Below are positions 1-9,326 of a stretch of DNA of 64,000 nucleotides, piece by piece. Positions within the stretch are counted from its first letter, which is position 1; each line of letters starts with the position of its first letter. The notes under the pieces are model-generated. The model had not been told where the DNA came from and ran no database searches. It saw only the letters and a list, made by a program, of their open reading frames with translations. Made by a program: the position numbers and the translations under genes. Origin of the DNA: Diplonema japonicum (Eukaryota > Euglenozoa > Diplonemea > Diplonemida > Diplonemidae); the NCBI GenBank assembly GCA_964019335.1, contig OZ025674.1, forward strand, positions 1-64,000, read 5' to 3'.

Positions 1-1845
1 GGGTTTGCGGGTTTGCGGGTTTGCGGGTTTGCGGGTTTGCGGGTTTGCGGGTTTGCGGGTTTGCGGGTTTGCGGGTTTGCGGGTTTGCGGGTTGCGGGTT
101 TGCGGGTTTGCGGGTTTGCGGGTTTGCGGGTTTGCGGGTTTGCGGGTTTGCGGGTTTGCGGGTTTGCGGGTTTGCGGGTTTGCGGGTTTGCGGGTTTGCG
201 GGTTTGCGGGTTTGCGGGTTTGCGGGTTTGCGGGTTTGCGGGTTTGCGGGTTTGCGGGTTTGCGGGTTTGCGGGTTTGCGGGTTTGCGGGTTTGCGGGTT
301 TGCGGGTTTGCGGGTTTGCGGGTTTGCGGGTTTGCGGGTTTGCGGGTTTGCGGGTTTGCGGGTTTGCGGGTTTGCGGGTTTGCGGGTTTGCGGGTTTGCG
401 GGTTTGCGGGTTTGCGGGTTTGCGGGTTTGCGGGTTTGCGGGTTTGCGGGTTTGCGGGTTTGCGGGTTGCGGGTTTGCGGGTTTGCGGGTTTGCGGGTTT
501 GCGGGTTTGCGGGTTTGCGGGTTTGCGGGTTTGCGGGTTTGCGGGTTTGCGGGTTTGCGGGTTTGCGGGTTTGCGGGTTTGCGGGTTTGCGGGTTTGCGG
601 GTTTGCGGGTTTGCGGGTTGCGGGTTTGCGGGTTTGCGGGTTTGCGGGTTTGCGGGTTTGCGGGTTGCGGGTTTGCGGGTTTGCGGGTTTGCGGGTTTGC
701 GGGTTTGCGGGTTTGCGGGTTTGCGGGTTTGCGGGTTTGCGGGTTTGCGGGTTTGCGGGTTTGCGGGTTTGCGGGTTTGCGGGTTTGCGGGGTTTGCGGG
801 TTTGCGGGTTTGCGGGTTTGCGGGTTTGCGGGTTTGCGGGTTTGCGGGTTTGCGGGTTTGCGGGTTTGCGGGTTTGCGGGTTTGCGGGTTTGCGGGTTTG
901 CGGGTTTGCGGGTTTGCGGGTTTGCGGTTTGCGGGTTTGCGGGTTTGCGGGTTTGCGGGTTTGCGGGTTTGCGGGTTTGCGGGTTTGCGGGTTTGCGGGT
1001 TTGCGGGTTTGCGGGTTTGCGGGTTTGCGGGTTTGCGGGTTTGCGGGTTTGCGGGTTTGCGGGTTTGCGGGTTTGCGGGTTTGCGGGTTTGCGGGTTTGC
1101 GGGTTTGCGGGTTTGCGGGTTTGCGGGTTTGCGGGTTTGCGGGTTTGCGGGTTTGCGGGTTTGCGGGTTTGCGGGTTGCGGGTTTGCGGGTTTGCGGGTT
1201 TGCGGGTTGCGGTTTGCGGGTTTGCGGGTTTGCGGGTTTGCGGGTTTGCGGGTTTGCGGGTTTGCGGGTTTGCGGGTTTGCGGGTTTGCGGGTTTGCGGG
1301 TTTGCGGGTTTGCGGGTTTGCGGGTTTGCGGGTTTGCGGGTTTGCGGGTTTGCGGGTTTGCGGGTTTGCGGGTTTGCGGGTTTGCGGGTTTGCGGGTTTG
1401 CGGGTTGCGGGTTTGCGGGTTTGCGGGTTTGCGGGTTTGCGGGTTTGCGGGTTTGCGGGTTTGCGGGTTTGCGGTTTGCGGGTTTGCGGGTTGCGGTTTG
1501 CGGGTTTGCGGGTTTGCGGGTTTGCGGGTTTGCGGGTTTGCGGGTTTGCGGGTTTGCGGGTTTGCGGGTTTGCGGGTTTGCGGGTTTGCGGGTTTGCGGG
1601 TTTGCGGGTTTGCGGGTTTGCGGGTTTGCGGGTTTGCGGGTTTGCGGGTTTGCGGGTTTGCGGGTTTGCGGGTTTGCGGGTTTGCGGGTTTGCGGGTTTG
1701 CGGGTTTGCGGGTTTGCGGGTTTGCGGGTTTGCGGGTTTGCGGGTTTGCGGGTTTGCGGGTTTGCGGGTTTGCGGGTTTGCGGGTTTGCGGGTTTGCGGG
1801 TTTGCGGGTTTGCGGGTTTGCGGGTTTGCGGGTTTGCGGGTTTGC
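1..1845 (+). repeat. Telomere-like octamer array (TTTGCGGG)n
   Basis: About 230 copies of an 8-bp unit, TTTGCGGG, run from the window edge to a sharp junction at 1845/1846. Most units are perfect. Scattered variants lose one T or G (7-mers near 93, 469, 618, 664, 1176, 1207, 1405, 1490) or gain a G (near 790). The unit is telomere-like in being short, G-rich on one strand and T-bearing. However, the G-rich strand here is the plus strand, so it runs 5' to 3' inward from the left edge. A left chromosome end normally shows the C-rich strand on top. It may therefore be an internal array, an inverted telomeric block or an assembly effect. Long open frames through the array are an artefact of the repeat having no stop codon in any frame. 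Confidence 0.9.
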
Positions 1846-3697
1846 TTGCGAAGTACTGCTTTACCATCATGTATCCAAGTCCAGCGATACCAATCTGGCC
1901 AGCCATAGCCACCTCCAGTGGAACACCCAGCGACTCGGCCTTCGCAAGAAGCATCTCCTCAGTCCTCTCCCTTCCAGGGTCCGTTCCTTCTTCAGGGATG
2001 ATCTCCACCTGGCCCTCGAACTGGATGATGAACTTGAGCAGTCGGTCCCCCGGCCTCGCCCTCAGTGGCACCATCGCTCTCGGAATTGGGATGCCCATCA
2101 CCACATCAATCGGGTCAAGCTGAACGAAGTCTCCCCCTACTTCCACCTGCTGTTCCCTTTCCGGTGCCCCGACTCCCATCAGCTGATCTCCCTCCGGCGT
2201 CTGGATCCCACCCCTAGGTGTGTCAGGCCCCGACTGGCTGCCTCCGCTCGGTGCGTTCCCGCCCTCTTTGGTCCCTTCGGGGGCGTCATCCGCCTGCGGC
2301 TTCAGAGTCCTCCCACCGCCCTGTCTCTTCGCAGCTTGTTCCCTACAGAATTCGCTCACGGTCATCTTCCTCGTAGCAGTTGTCGCACTCTGGTCCCCCT
2401 TGTTCGAGTCCCTCTGGGCCTCCGTATCCCCCTTAGGACACTGGTCCAAGGTCTGGTTCACCGCAGCGTCAGTCGCCCCTTGTCTCTTCCCATCTTCTTG
2501 GGCCTTCGGGTCAAGCTCCCCTCCCTGCCCAGCCCTCTCGCTGGATCCTGTTCCGGCCATCTCCGTGTCTTCTCCTCCCGGCGAGGCTGCTTCGAGTCCT
2601 GCTCCCGCTTTCCCTTGTGTTCCACCCTCCACCGGTTCCGCCTTTCGCTGCTGCTGCATTCGGGCGTCCAGGTCCTTCTTCGTCTGCTCCAGAAGGGCAT
2701 CCAGCTGGTGGGCCACCGTGATTGGGGGTCCGCCTCCCTGTCCTTTCACTTCCCTCTCGGACGACTCCTCAGCTTCGGTGGTTTTTTCATTGCCGAAGGA
2801 GTCCTCTGTGAGGTCAGTGTTGGATTCAGTGTTGGGTTCGTTGTTCGCTTCCTCGTTGTCCTTTTTTTCCTCTTCGCCGTCCGGTACCGGGGGCCCTGGA
2901 TCCAACTGTACAGGCCCTTTGACTAACAGCGCCCCTGCTATCGATCTCATCATGGCCGTTGACACCTCTTGGACCACACGCCTGTGTATCGAGACTCTGT
3001 CCCCGTGAGCCCGCGCAGCTATGCTCCTGGACAGTTTCTTCGTGAGGTAGACTGCTGCCTCCCCGAACCCCCCAAAGGTCTCCATCGCGAAAGGTACAAA
3101 GGCCACGCGTGTCTTGGCGAGCTCCACCTCATACTTCTGGCGCTTGTAGTGTTCCGCCTTCGCCGCTGCGTACCCCGCAGTCTTCGCCGCCTGGTTGACA
3201 CAAGACTCGTTCCTCGGGTGCACGATGACCACGTCCATAGCCATTGGGCGGGAACCCCCCACCCCACCTGGGAAGAACACGTCCGCCGGGCGCTGGGACG
3301 ACCCCGGGATCAGCCCCGTCTTCTCCATCGTTGCGCTCACCCCGGCCCACTGACAGTGTCTGTGGATGGTCTCCTTCACCCGGTCGTGCCTCGCAATCCT
3401 GGCGTTGCCGCATCCCTGGGCATGGTCACCCCATACGTCCATCCCCTCAGTCTTGCACCTCGCGTCGTGGCAGCTCTCACCCTGCTTGTAGACCGGAGCC
3501 CCCAACCACCACTTGATCAGAGCCCCAAACTCGTTGTCCGACAGCTGGTTGTAGAAGTCAGGCGTCGCCGTCAACCACGCCCCCGCATAGTGCATTGACT
3601 CCGACATCAACCTCGCTCTCGAGCGTGCATCTGCTTTCGCCAAGAGGTCCTCCAGCGCCTTCTCATCAAGCACCCTAGAGAGCCACCTCTGGCTGCA
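1846..3697 (-). pseudogene. Retroelement C-terminal part: nuclease-like domain and acidic tail
   Basis: This is an open minus-strand frame that starts in the RT-thumb region and stays open through 1846 into the octamer array and to position 1. Near 3300-3050 it contains RPADVFFPGG, then AMDVVIVHP, a Lys-rich helix with AEHYKRQKYE, and VAFVPFAMETFGG. This order of an acidic residue, a second acidic residue in a beta strand and a basic helix resembles the PD-(D/E)XK-like nuclease found after RT in early non-LTR elements. A long Glu/Pro/Gln-rich linker follows (about 2950-2250), then a compact terminal segment containing DPIDVVMGIPIPRAMVP. No stop codon exists before the array, so the native 3' end is missing. 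It joins the RT frame only if one base is restored near a C run at about 3690. Confidence 0.6.
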
Positions 3698-4701
3698 GAT
3701 GTGGGGGCCTTGGCCACCATGTCGGGTGTAATCTGCATGCCGCCCTTCGTCCTGTTGAACCACTCGAGCCAGCTCCCCCATACACCCCCTTCCAGCCCAT
3801 GTTCGTATTTGGGATCCAGCTCCTTGCACAGCTTCATCGTCGACGCCCTCGAAGCCATGTTGGCCGCGCGCAGATGCTCCTGGCAGCTCCTCATCCCAAG
3901 CCCACCGACTTTTACGGACAGTTTCGCCTGCTGCCATTCTTTCGACCCGTTCTCGAACTGCATGCCGCACACCTTCGCCATCGTCTTCCGCACCATCTCG
4001 TCGAACCTGTGCATGACCCCTCCCACATGCGAGTCTGGGACCACTCTCATGTAAAACACCAGTTTGCTGTATGAGCTGCAATACCGGAGAAGTGTGTACC
4101 CTGTCTGCCTCCCCACCTTGGTCAGCATGTCGAAGTTCTCTTCCAGCGCGTCCAAGCGTTTGTTCAGAAAGGCTTGCGTGTACTCCGGCGATCCTATCGG
4201 CGCCCCCAGGAGCATGAAGTTCCTCTCTTTGTGGAAATTCTCTTCTGTCAGGCCATCGAAGCCTGTGTCCTCCACTGTCTGGGGGAGGTCGCCACTAACC
4301 CATATGAGCTCGCACTTCTGGGGTTTCACTTTCAGCCCTATCATTCCGCTCAGCTCACACAAGATGTTGTACGCCTTTCTCACTTCATCCACATTCCCCA
4401 CAAGGACGCCATCGTCCAGGTAGAACTGGAGGATGTCCAGGTTGCAGTCTTCACTTATCTTGTTCACCAGGGGTTGGATGGCCAGAGAGAACAGCAGCGG
4501 TCCCATCGGGTCCCCCTGTTGCACCCCTTCCTGGGACTTAATCACCTTTCCGTTGTAGTATAATTGGGAGGGCACCCTGTAGCACCAATCGGCCCACGCA
4601 TACAGCCCCGACGCTTGCTCATAGGCCTGTGAGCACAGCTGCCTCCGACAAACACTGTTGCACCTTGTTTTCCTGCTTGTTGCCCCGTTCCCTGTCCACA
4701 T
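3607..4701 (-). pseudogene. Reverse transcriptase palm and thumb region (broken)
   Basis: The frame shows GVQQGDPMGPLLF (RT motif B) and FYLDDGVLVG (motif C, the metal-binding YxDD box), followed by thumb-like sequence with KLSVKVGGLGMRS. The part that should precede it, motif A with the first catalytic Asp, is missing. Upstream sequence ends at a Lys-Val just before an Asn-Ser-Val-Cys stretch that normally lies directly after motif A. The simplest reading is a short deletion of roughly 20-30 nt near 4675, which also puts this part out of frame with the OTU-bearing frame. The 3' end shifts frame again near 3690. The copy cannot make an active polymerase as it stands. Confidence 0.8.
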
Positions 4702-6667
4702 ACTGCCTGATGGTGTGTATAGCCGCCTCCATTCCAGCAGGGACCGATACCCCCACCTGGCCGCCTTTCTTCAGGTACGAAGAGGCCACTTCCGGAGCGA
4801 TCTTCTTCACAAGGGATTTCCCCACCAGCCGACGCAGCACATCCCCAACGGCTATGGGCCGCACGTCCCTGTCGTTCTTCTTGAGGGCCACAAGGTTCGC
4901 CCCTGCCATCAGCGGAGCCACCTCCCTAGGGGCCGTGCCTCTAGCTAATGCGTTGACTGCCCTCGTCACCGACATCAAACAGCCTTGAGACTCAAAAGCT
5001 CCGTCCACCGCGTCCTTGATGTGCTGGGCTCTCAGACCAGTCGGTCCCGCAGCAGTCCCCCTCGGGAAGTCCCTGATTGCGTCCAGCACTTCTTCTGGCA
5101 AGACTTCTACCGCTTCCTTCGTCTTCGCCGGGTTGTCCCATTGGGGGTGTAGTGGCTCTGGATGTTTGCTCTGCAGCGCTCTCCAGCAATCCTCATTGTC
5201 TTCCGCCAGCCCCTGGGCTACAAGCGCCGCGTTTCCTGCCGAGAACCTCCCTTTGCTGCACAGTTCCGTGGCCCTGGCGACCTTAGAGACCTCGTCGTTC
5301 TTAGGTTCCCCCTTCTCACCTGATTCCAGCTTATTCCAGAGGGCCATGTAATTTCCCTTCTCCCACTCCTCCAATCTGGCCTGGACACTCAGCTCCGTCT
5401 CCTTGTCCCGCTTCTTCCCTCCCCTCTTCTTCCACAGGCAGGCTTTGGGGAGCATCGCCACCAGCAGCCAAGCCTCCTCTGTGTTGTCCTTCACCGCCCG
5501 GCCCAGAGTGTGCTTAAGGGTAAGCCCCCACAGTCTTTGAAGGCTCGTCGGGATCGACCCCATGGTCGTGACGTTCATGGCGGCTATGGCTTCCAGGCTG
5601 GGTAACTCGGTCCTCGTCGGGGCCGGCGGGGGGGTCGTGTATTCCCCTTCCCTTCGCACCGCCTTTTTGCACTCGTCGTGGCACCCCTGACCCTTCCACA
5701 CACAGCCCCTGCACACCAGGCACCTCTCGAGGTCCAGTCTCCTCAGAACGCTCTCCGGGATCTCATCACTCTCCAGGTGCCCATCCAGGTGACACTTCCA
5801 TACCCTTGTCGAGTTGAACGGGGTCGTGCTTTTGCACTTCGACCTAGCGCAGTTCGCCACCGGACAGTACAGGAATTGTTGGTTCCTTGCCCCCATCTGG
5901 TCCAACACCCCTGCCTTCCCGTACCCAGGGATCGCACGGTCTATTATGTCCCACTCCCCGATGTCCTCACCCGGGGCCTCGGAGGGTTGCTTACCTGCCT
6001 TTTGTAGAGCAACCGATTGGGACTCATCAAGGAGCATCATCATCGACTCCTCCTCTCCGACTGCATACTCGTAGTGGTTGCCGTTGTACGCCAGCACCAC
6101 CACCTTCTCGTGGTCGGAGTTGTACTCCCCTATCATCAGGACTGGGTTGTTCCCCCCAGCAACCACGAGTATCGTGCGGCCAAACGCTTGTGCCGCGGCT
6201 GCCAGGCACAAGTGGTCTCCCCACGTCGCTGCTGTGCCCATCCCTTCCAAGTACCGGTCCCAACCCTCACTGCAAAACGGGGCATAGTGCTCCTCCCGGT
6301 GTTTCATCCATTCTACAACCTCGCTCCTGATGTGGGTGTGGTCGCCGTAGGCTTCCCCGAGCGAACCGGCCAGGGCGTGGAACATGCAGTTCCCGTCCTT
6401 CTCCGTCGATCTCCTCGTCAGCTTGAAGCTCTTCATGATCTCGTCCACTGACTTGCCGGCCCTGGGTTGTTTGTCGGGGTTCCACAGATTCCGCTGCCTG
6501 TGTAGTGCACAGTGCGTCTGGTTCGACGAGCACGCCGCAGCACACGTTCCACAGAGGTTCACCTTCATGCTCCTCGCCTGCTCTTGTTTCACAAAATGAT
6601 GGTGGACCGCATTGAGGTGTTTAACTAGACAGCTTGCCACACTGGTGCGGAAAGAGCAGTCTTCCAT
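4619..6667 (-). pseudogene. OTU protease-like, zinc-finger and RT-finger region of the retroelement
   Basis: A frame of 682 residues from the ATG at 6667. Residues 1-60 hold a C2H2-like pattern and further Cys/His pairs. At about 90-210 lies an OTU-type cysteine protease domain: the DGNCMFHALAG box carries the catalytic Cys, WGDHLCLAAAAQAF follows, and YNGNHYEY supplies the candidate His. Residues 250-340 have repeated CxxxxC and HxxxH patterns typical of nucleic-acid-binding fingers. Residues 540-680 are RT fingers with GTAAGPTGLRAQHIKDA and a DVRPIAVGDVLRRL segment. The frame ends 11 residues after the point where the RT motif A deletion begins. The protease may process the polyprotein or antagonise ubiquitin signals, by analogy with other OTU-bearing elements; this is inference. 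Confidence 0.75.
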
Positions 6668-6686
6668 CCGGCCACCTCGGTCCGCT

Positions 6687-7935
6687 TCAGCCCCATTGCA
6701 GGGTCATCTGGCTTCTGTTCCAGGGCGGCCTCGTGTTCCTCTCTGCGGGCCCTCCTCCTCCCTTCTTTCCTCGCACGACGGTGCCCTTTCTTCTCCTGTC
6801 TGGCAGCCTCCCTCGCCCCCTCCCTCGCCTTGGTCCTCTTCTCCCGACGCCTCTGAAGGGCCGTTTCGCTCCTGTGCCTCCTCCTGTTCCCTTGGGGACC
6901 AGGGTGTACACCTCCGTAAAGGGTCCAGAAAAAATGGGGGGCAGAGAGGGAGGAGCACTACCTTCTCTCGGGCGTGCTGTCTCTCCCTCTGCCTTTTTTT
7001 CCTCCGAAGAGGGTCTGTTTTTCACCTCCGTGGAGGGTCCCTCTGGAGAGGGCTCTATAAAAGAAAAAGGGGGGGACAAATGGGGGGGAGGAACACTACC
7101 CGCTCTCGGGAGTGTCACCTCTTCCCCTCTCTCCCTGTTTTCCTCCGAAGAGGGTCTGTTTTTTACCTCCGTGGAGGGTTCCTCCGGAGAGGGCTCTAAA
7201 TCTGAAAAAGGGGGGGACAAATGGGGGGGAGGAGCACCACCCTCTCTCGGGAGTGCCACCTCTTCCCCTTTCTCTCTATTTTCCTCCGAAGAGGGTCTGT
7301 TTTCCTCCGAAGAGGGTTCTAAAAAAAAAAAGGGGGCGGGTGGGGCACTATCCTCTCTTGGGAGTGCCACCCCCCCTTGCCCACAAAAAAGGGGATCTAA
7401 AAAAGGGGGTTCGTCTGTTAACCCAGGGGATGGGTCTTCCTGGGGTGTGCGGGTGAGCTTGGGGCCTACCGCACGCAGGGTGATCGACACCCTGACACCA
7501 GTGGACATCCCGGACGGGATGTGGTGCGTCCACTGGTGTCTCGCTTCACCCTCCAACAATGCCCATGAGAAGGGGGGCACCAGGTATCTCGCCACCCTAT
7601 CCCCCCTCCTCATGACCATTGTGGTCTCGGCTCCGTACGAGAGGACTAGGACAATCGGTCCCAGCCTCGCGTCGTCCTTGTGGGCGGCAATCCCACAACC
7701 AGACTTGTACTTGTTGACAAGTACCTGGTTGGGGACCACCTTGAGACCTGCGGCGGCGGCCACCTCCCTCACCCACCCCTCCGCCTGGGATCCCCGTGGT
7801 GGGGCGCACCTTGGCGTTCGTCCCCTCCCACCGGTACCCGTATTGGAGGGTCTCCCTCCCTGAGTTCCCAGACAGGGCCTCCCACTTTCCTGAAAGCAGG
7901 GCTTTCGGGAAGGCAGGGACCGGGCCCGTCCTCAA
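6687..7935 (-). pseudogene. AlkB-like 2OG-Fe(II) dioxygenase with Pro/Glu-rich repeat tail
   Basis: The long frame (7772-6687, 361 residues) opens with NQVLVNKYKSGCGIAAHKDD, then LVLSYGAETTM, RHQWTHHI and GVRVSITLR. This is the AlkB layout: Asn/Tyr strand, HxD iron ligands, a second His, and the Arg-x-Ser-x-(T)-x-Arg cofactor-binding end. The N-terminal part with LQYGYRWEG (substrate-lid Tyr region) lies in another frame from 7935, so one indel near 7795 splits the domain. After the domain come three 47-residue repeats rich in Pro, Glu and Ser, then an Arg-rich tail. It lies just upstream of the OTU-RT frame and in the same orientation, which suggests it is the element's first ORF. Capture of a host gene into the element is an alternative. 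Confidence 0.7.
6990..7330 (-). repeat. 141-bp in-frame tandem repeat in the AlkB reading frame
   Basis: The box CCTCCGAAGAGGGTCTGTTTT recurs at about 7001, 7142 and 7283, an exact period of 141 bp, with a further partial copy at about 7304. The period is a multiple of three, so each unit encodes a 47-residue block containing RPSSEENR and PPPHLSPPFS. In-frame periodicity implies the repeat grew while the frame was coding. Confidence 0.85.
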
Positions 7936-7945
7936 CCCGGGAGGC

Positions 7946-8107
7946 CTTGCACAGCTTCATCGTCGACGCCCTCGAAGCCATGTTGGCCGCGCGCAGGTGC
8001 TCCTGGCAGCTCCTCATCCCAAGCCCACCGACTTTTACGGACAGTTTCGCCTGCTGCCATTCTTTCGACCCGCTCTCGAACTGCATGCTGCACACCTTCG
8101 ACATCGT
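7946..8107 (-). mobile_element. Second, truncated copy of the RT thumb segment
   Basis: About 160 bp nearly identical to 3824-3985 of the retroelement (the segment encoding KLSVKVGGLGMRS and the following residues), with a few substitutions such as a G for A at about 7997. It lies upstream of the AlkB part in the element's own orientation. It is therefore either the tail of a preceding tandem copy or a template-switch chimera. The match stops sharply on both sides; the AlkB-related sequence begins right after 7946 and A/G-rich sequence begins at about 8110. Confidence 0.85.
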
Positions 8108-8109
8108 GC

Positions 8110-8536
8110 GGGCAGGGGGTAAAATTTAGGAGGGGGAAAGAGGGAGAAATCAAAAAGGGGAAAGGGGCAGAGTGACCAATGTCCATGCGAAAAAGCATAG
8201 AGCGGGGAAGAAAATCAAAAACAGGAAAAACACATCACCACAAAAGAAAAAAGAGAGGAAAAAAAAAAAATAAAAAAAAAAAACCGAGACTGTCAACCGA
8301 GATGGGGTATGGGCCCCACCTGCGCCCTCCCCAACTCGAGTGAGCTGCCAAGCCACCGCACTGTTCACTGGGGCCCAGTTCTCCTTGTTGCGCACCTTGA
8401 CCGTGTCCCACACCAGGTTGTCGCTCCCCAGCTCTTCCATCAACCTGTGCTCTGCCAAGAACTTGAACTGGGGCCCGGTCATCCCCTTGAGCTCACCCCT
8501 GCATATGGTGGAACAAAGAAGTTTACCTTTATACCC
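8110..8536. other. Purine-rich spacer and GC-rich element fragment
   Basis: 8110-8285 is A/G-rich and has no supported gene. 8300-8510 is GC-rich like the retroelement. Its minus strand reads in one open frame with MTGPQFKFLAEHRLMEELG, but the frame is short and has no start or partner. I read it as a fragment of another mobile element, not as a gene. Composition changes abruptly to AT-rich at about 8510, where the phospholipase-like frame begins. Confidence 0.4.
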
Positions 8537-8993
8537 ATGAAAAGAAAGAAAGGCGGAGACCTTCAGAAGCTTATCACAGACACGTTCCCAAACACAGAGT
8601 TGCACTTACCAGTCGTCACCTCAAAAGGGGTTGAAAAAGCAGCGTTTGCAGGTCCAGGAACTAAGTTGGAGGAGAGAATAAATAATCTGGACACGAACGC
8701 TAAAAGAGCATGGGAAGGGGAGAAAGTAAACCCAAAAGCAATAAAAACACCACCAAAGAGTACTATGGATGAAGCGGCAATGTACCATGATCTACGTTAC
8801 CACCATGCAGGACGTGTTGCTAAATCTAAAAAGGAGTTGTTGAATAAAACAAAAGGCAGACCTTTATCTTATGAAGGATAATGCTGTCAACACCATGAAC
8901 CCTTTGAACACAAACCCTGTGGATAAGTTATCTAATTTAGCAAGCATACCGGTGTTTGCTGCAAAGATTGCTTATGAGAAAGTGAGAGAATGA
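8537..8993 (+). pseudogene. Virus-type phospholipase A2 domain gene, frameshifted
   Basis: From the ATG at 8537 the frame encodes a basic N-terminus, then AGPGTKLEERI (the Gly-rich calcium-loop type box) and MDEAAMYHDLRYHHAG, where His-Asp is the phospholipase A2 catalytic pair. This arrangement is seen in the PLA2 domains of parvovirus minor capsid proteins and of adintovirus/Polinton-like elements, where the enzyme acts on membranes. The frame stops at 8881. An Ala-Asp box followed by a helical segment, expected next in this family, is present in another frame from about 8858 to the TGA at 8993, so one indel near 8855 breaks the gene. The AT-rich composition differs from the retroelement to its left. 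I see no capsid or polymerase gene nearby, so the source virus or element is unknown. Confidence 0.65.
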
Positions 8994-9326
8994 TGCACAT
9001 TGGTTAAATGTGTATTAAGATATTTGGTATCCCTATTCCCTGTATGTTTTCTTTATTAGGTATGATGACAATAACAAGAAGAAGCTGTGGGCAAGAAGAT
9101 AAAATAAAAAAATAAAATAAAAAAGACATTCAATAAAAAACATGTTGCATAGATTTCAGATGCTGCAGCTTTAAGAGAAAAAAGTAGAAGAAGAAAAAAA
9201 AAGAATAAAAATCACACTCATCTTGCTAGTTTGTACCATTATTATGTCAAACGGTGCCAAGCTCACACCAGTGTTTTTGCAAGGAGTGAGAAAAAAAATA
9301 GGTTTCAGAATAAAAAACACCAAGGA
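8994..9326. other. AT-rich intergenic sequence
   Basis: No supported gene. The stretch is A-rich on the plus strand with poly-A runs near 9105-9125 and 9190-9210. It lies between the broken phospholipase-like gene and the 3' end of the minus-strand ATPase gene, so it probably includes the latter's 3' flank. Confidence 0.5.

Larger units (their letters stand above)
1846..7935 (-). mobile_element. Decayed non-LTR-type retroelement with AlkB, OTU, RT and nuclease-like domains
   Basis: Reading the minus strand from 7935 to 1846 gives a series of overlapping frames in one direction. They are an AlkB-like dioxygenase with a proline/glutamate-rich repeat tail, then an OTU protease-like domain with Cys/His zinc fingers, reverse transcriptase fingers, RT palm with YLDD, and a tail resembling a restriction-like nuclease. 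RT followed by a nuclease-like domain, with an OTU protease, is known in early-branching non-LTR retrotransposon groups (R2/NeSL/Utopia-type); assignment to one of these is inference. At least four frame breaks separate the parts, so this copy is dead, or the assembly carries indels at G/C runs. The 3' end abuts the octamer array with no stop, poly-A or target duplication visible. Confidence 0.75.

Noticed and set aside
1-1845. CRISPR array
   Set aside because: The units are head to tail with no spacers, and the DNA is eukaryotic.
5-2926. Long plus-strand frames through the octamer array, up to 973 codons
   Set aside because: An 8-bp unit without stop codons is open in all frames; the Arg-Val-Cys-Gly-Phe-Ala-Gly-Leu peptide is a by-product, and the non-repeat tail is antisense to the retroelement.
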